DNA from: DAOQVR01 sp035341665
Lineage (GTDB): Bacteria; Chloroflexota; Anaerolineae; JAAYZQ01
NCBI GenBank assembly: GCA_035341665.1
Contig: DAOQVR010000001.1
Coordinates: forward strand, 310,001-374,000
Direction: 5' to 3'
DNA: 64,000 nt
Made by a program: the position numbers and the translations under genes. The notes beneath the pieces are model-generated. The model searched no databases. It saw only the letters and a list, made by a program, of their open reading frames with translations, and was not told where the DNA came from. This document shows, piece by piece, positions 62,930 to 64,000 of this stretch (position 1 is the first letter of the stretch; each line of letters begins with the position of its first letter).

Positions 62930-64000
62930 ATGCGAATGCGGATGACCTTCAACTACGAGACAGCAGAGAGTGTTGAGGCTTGGCTTAAGGACTGGGAAGA
63001 TGATATCTTGCAGAAACCTGAGAACATCGTTCTTGGGCGTACACTGGGTAATGCTCTGGAATTGGTGCTTGCAGAGCTACGAAGCCTCAGCCCAGAAAAA
63101 AGAACCAAAGGAAGGATCGAGAGAAGTGAATCTGGGTGGGCTCGCGAAATGCTCGAGTTGCTTGAGGAAGAATTCGTGAATGATGCCCAGGGCCGGATTG
63201 CAATGTTTCGCAAGCATTACCCGACAGAGATTGGCGCGCTAGAGCAAGAAGTGCGCAGGGGTCACTTCGACATTGTTGGCACCGAGACAGCAATTACAGA
63301 TTTGCTTCACCTTGATTGGAACGAGATTCTATACACAGAGTTGAAACAGGAGCTTGCCAAAGGAAAAGGGTATGACAGGTCGACACTGCGGCTCATATCG
63401 TATATGTTGGCCGAACTCGCACTGAAGAGACATCGGCCCAAAGACCTTCAGTCAGTTCCACGAGATGTGTTCACTCGCGAGTATACGAGATATCTTCTGG
63501 CAGAGCACGGTGATCAGGCTGTAGTGGCTTCTGCAGCCCTTGCGCAAGCTTTTGCTGATGCCGTAGACTGGATCTGGAAGCAAGGATCGAGCATTATGAC
63601 GGCTTACAGAGCCGTGTCCGAGGCAAAAAGCTTGTTTGATGTATCCAGTTCAAGATTCTGGCACTTCTCCGCCTACGAACTGATTCGCATGATCCAAGCC
63701 CAGGTAGCAAATGTGCAGGTAACCACCAGTTCCTTAAAGAGTCAAACATCAGAAGGAGCAGCACCTGAGAAGTGTGACCCTGCATCTCAAAGGCTGGCCA
63801 TGTTTGCTGCGGAGAGATATGCCCAGGCATTGTACGCCCATGCCCTTCACGTCGAGTTCAAGAAGCAATTGCAGTCTTGTGAGGACACGCCCCTTGTTTC
63901 ATTTGCGCATCTATTGGTTGATGAAGTCATAGAAGCATGCAGGTTTGGCAACATTAGAACCAGTGATGATGACTCCAGATATAGGTCCGCAAAACATGTC
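62930..64000 (+). CDS. Unrecognised protein after DUF499 (truncated by window edge)
   Basis: An open frame of at least 357 codons running off the right end, starting MRMRMTFNYETAESVEAWL. ATG 62936 suits the GGAG at 62925 better than ATG 62930. Largely helical and charged, no membrane segment, no family recognised. It is AT-richer than DUF499 and begins ~50 bases after it, so it is probably the next cassette member. It does not resemble, in what is visible, the DUF3780 protein reported with such operons. Confidence 0.65.
   Translation, partial: MRMRMTFNYETAESVEAWLKDWEDDILQKPENIVLGRTLGNALELVLAELRSLSPEKRTKGRIERSESGWAREMLELLEEEFVNDAQGRIAMFRKHYPTEIGALEQEVRRGHFDIVGTETAITDLLHLDWNEILYTELKQELAKGKGYDRSTLRLISYMLAELALKRHRPKDLQSVPRDVFTREYTRYLLAEHGDQAVVASAALAQAFADAVDWIWKQGSSIMTAYRAVSEAKSLFDVSSSRFWHFSAYELIRMIQAQVANVQVTTSSLKSQTSEGAAPEKCDPASQRLAMFAAERYAQALYAHALHVEFKKQLQSCEDTPLVSFAHLLVDEVIEACRFGNIRTSDDDSRYRSAKHV

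Overview
The window looks like a GC-rich chromosome segment of a Chloroflexota-type bacterium, perhaps an Anaerolineae relative. That placement is an inference from gene content (acetate plus butyrate kinases, LarC, a slipin, GT-C glycosyltransferases, an amidohydrolase/GNAT/enolase-family cluster); no rRNA is present to confirm it. Bases 1 to about 38,225 are an ordinary core chromosome. Bases 38,226 to 64,000 are an accessory island entering at a tRNA-Asp gene; its right end lies outside the window.

Core region. 1-5,952: cell-envelope glycosyltransferases (two GT-C membrane enzymes and a GT2 synthase on the minus strand, a divergent GT4 enzyme). 6,022-9,433: acetate kinase behind a promoter/terminator leader, an HD phosphohydrolase and butyrate kinase. 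9,485-12,463: aminotransferase, HflX, Nudix hydrolase. 12,515-16,691: a three-gene operon with two tandem fusions of a DHDPS-family aldolase to a formaldehyde-activating-enzyme (Fae) domain, plus an unrecognised protein. 16,862-18,568: three tRNA genes downstream of serS, two of them tRNA-Ser. 18,734-30,179: ruvB, larC, slipin, thioesterase, zinc ribbon, HEAT protein, rsmD, rel, a membrane-anchored PPIase, rpsR, rpsF and ychF. 30,301-38,003: URO-D family protein, moeA, mobB, an amidohydrolase-CYTH fusion, a GNAT, an NSAR/OSBS-type enolase-family enzyme and mtnP.

Island. Next to tRNA-Asp sit two different large serine recombinases; the reading frame of the first runs through the tRNA gene in antisense. 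A STAND (NB-ARC-like) ATPase, small open reading frames and a diverged direct repeat follow. From about 45 kb the genes look like defence functions: a small protein overlapping a Rad50-like ATPase with a CxxC hook, an AlbA_2 protein, then a long plus-strand cassette: SNF2 helicase with DUF3883, a fused GmrSD-type DUF262/HNH protein, a DUF1156 DNA methylase, a compact ATPase-TOPRIM (OLD-like) protein, a Swt1-HEPN/DUF499 ATPase and an unrecognised protein cut by the window edge. Helicase, DUF1156 and DUF499 are GC-rich like the host, while the proteins between them are visibly AT-richer. This suggests a methylase/helicase/ATPase anti-phage backbone carrying inserted modules. It is the best candidate here for an undescribed combined system.

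Promoters are unusually legible: most have a TTGnnn box, a 17-bp spacer (18 in two cases) and a TAnnnT box, often preceded by TGC. Several starts (GTG, TTG, leaderless ATG) were chosen from promoter and Shine-Dalgarno positions.
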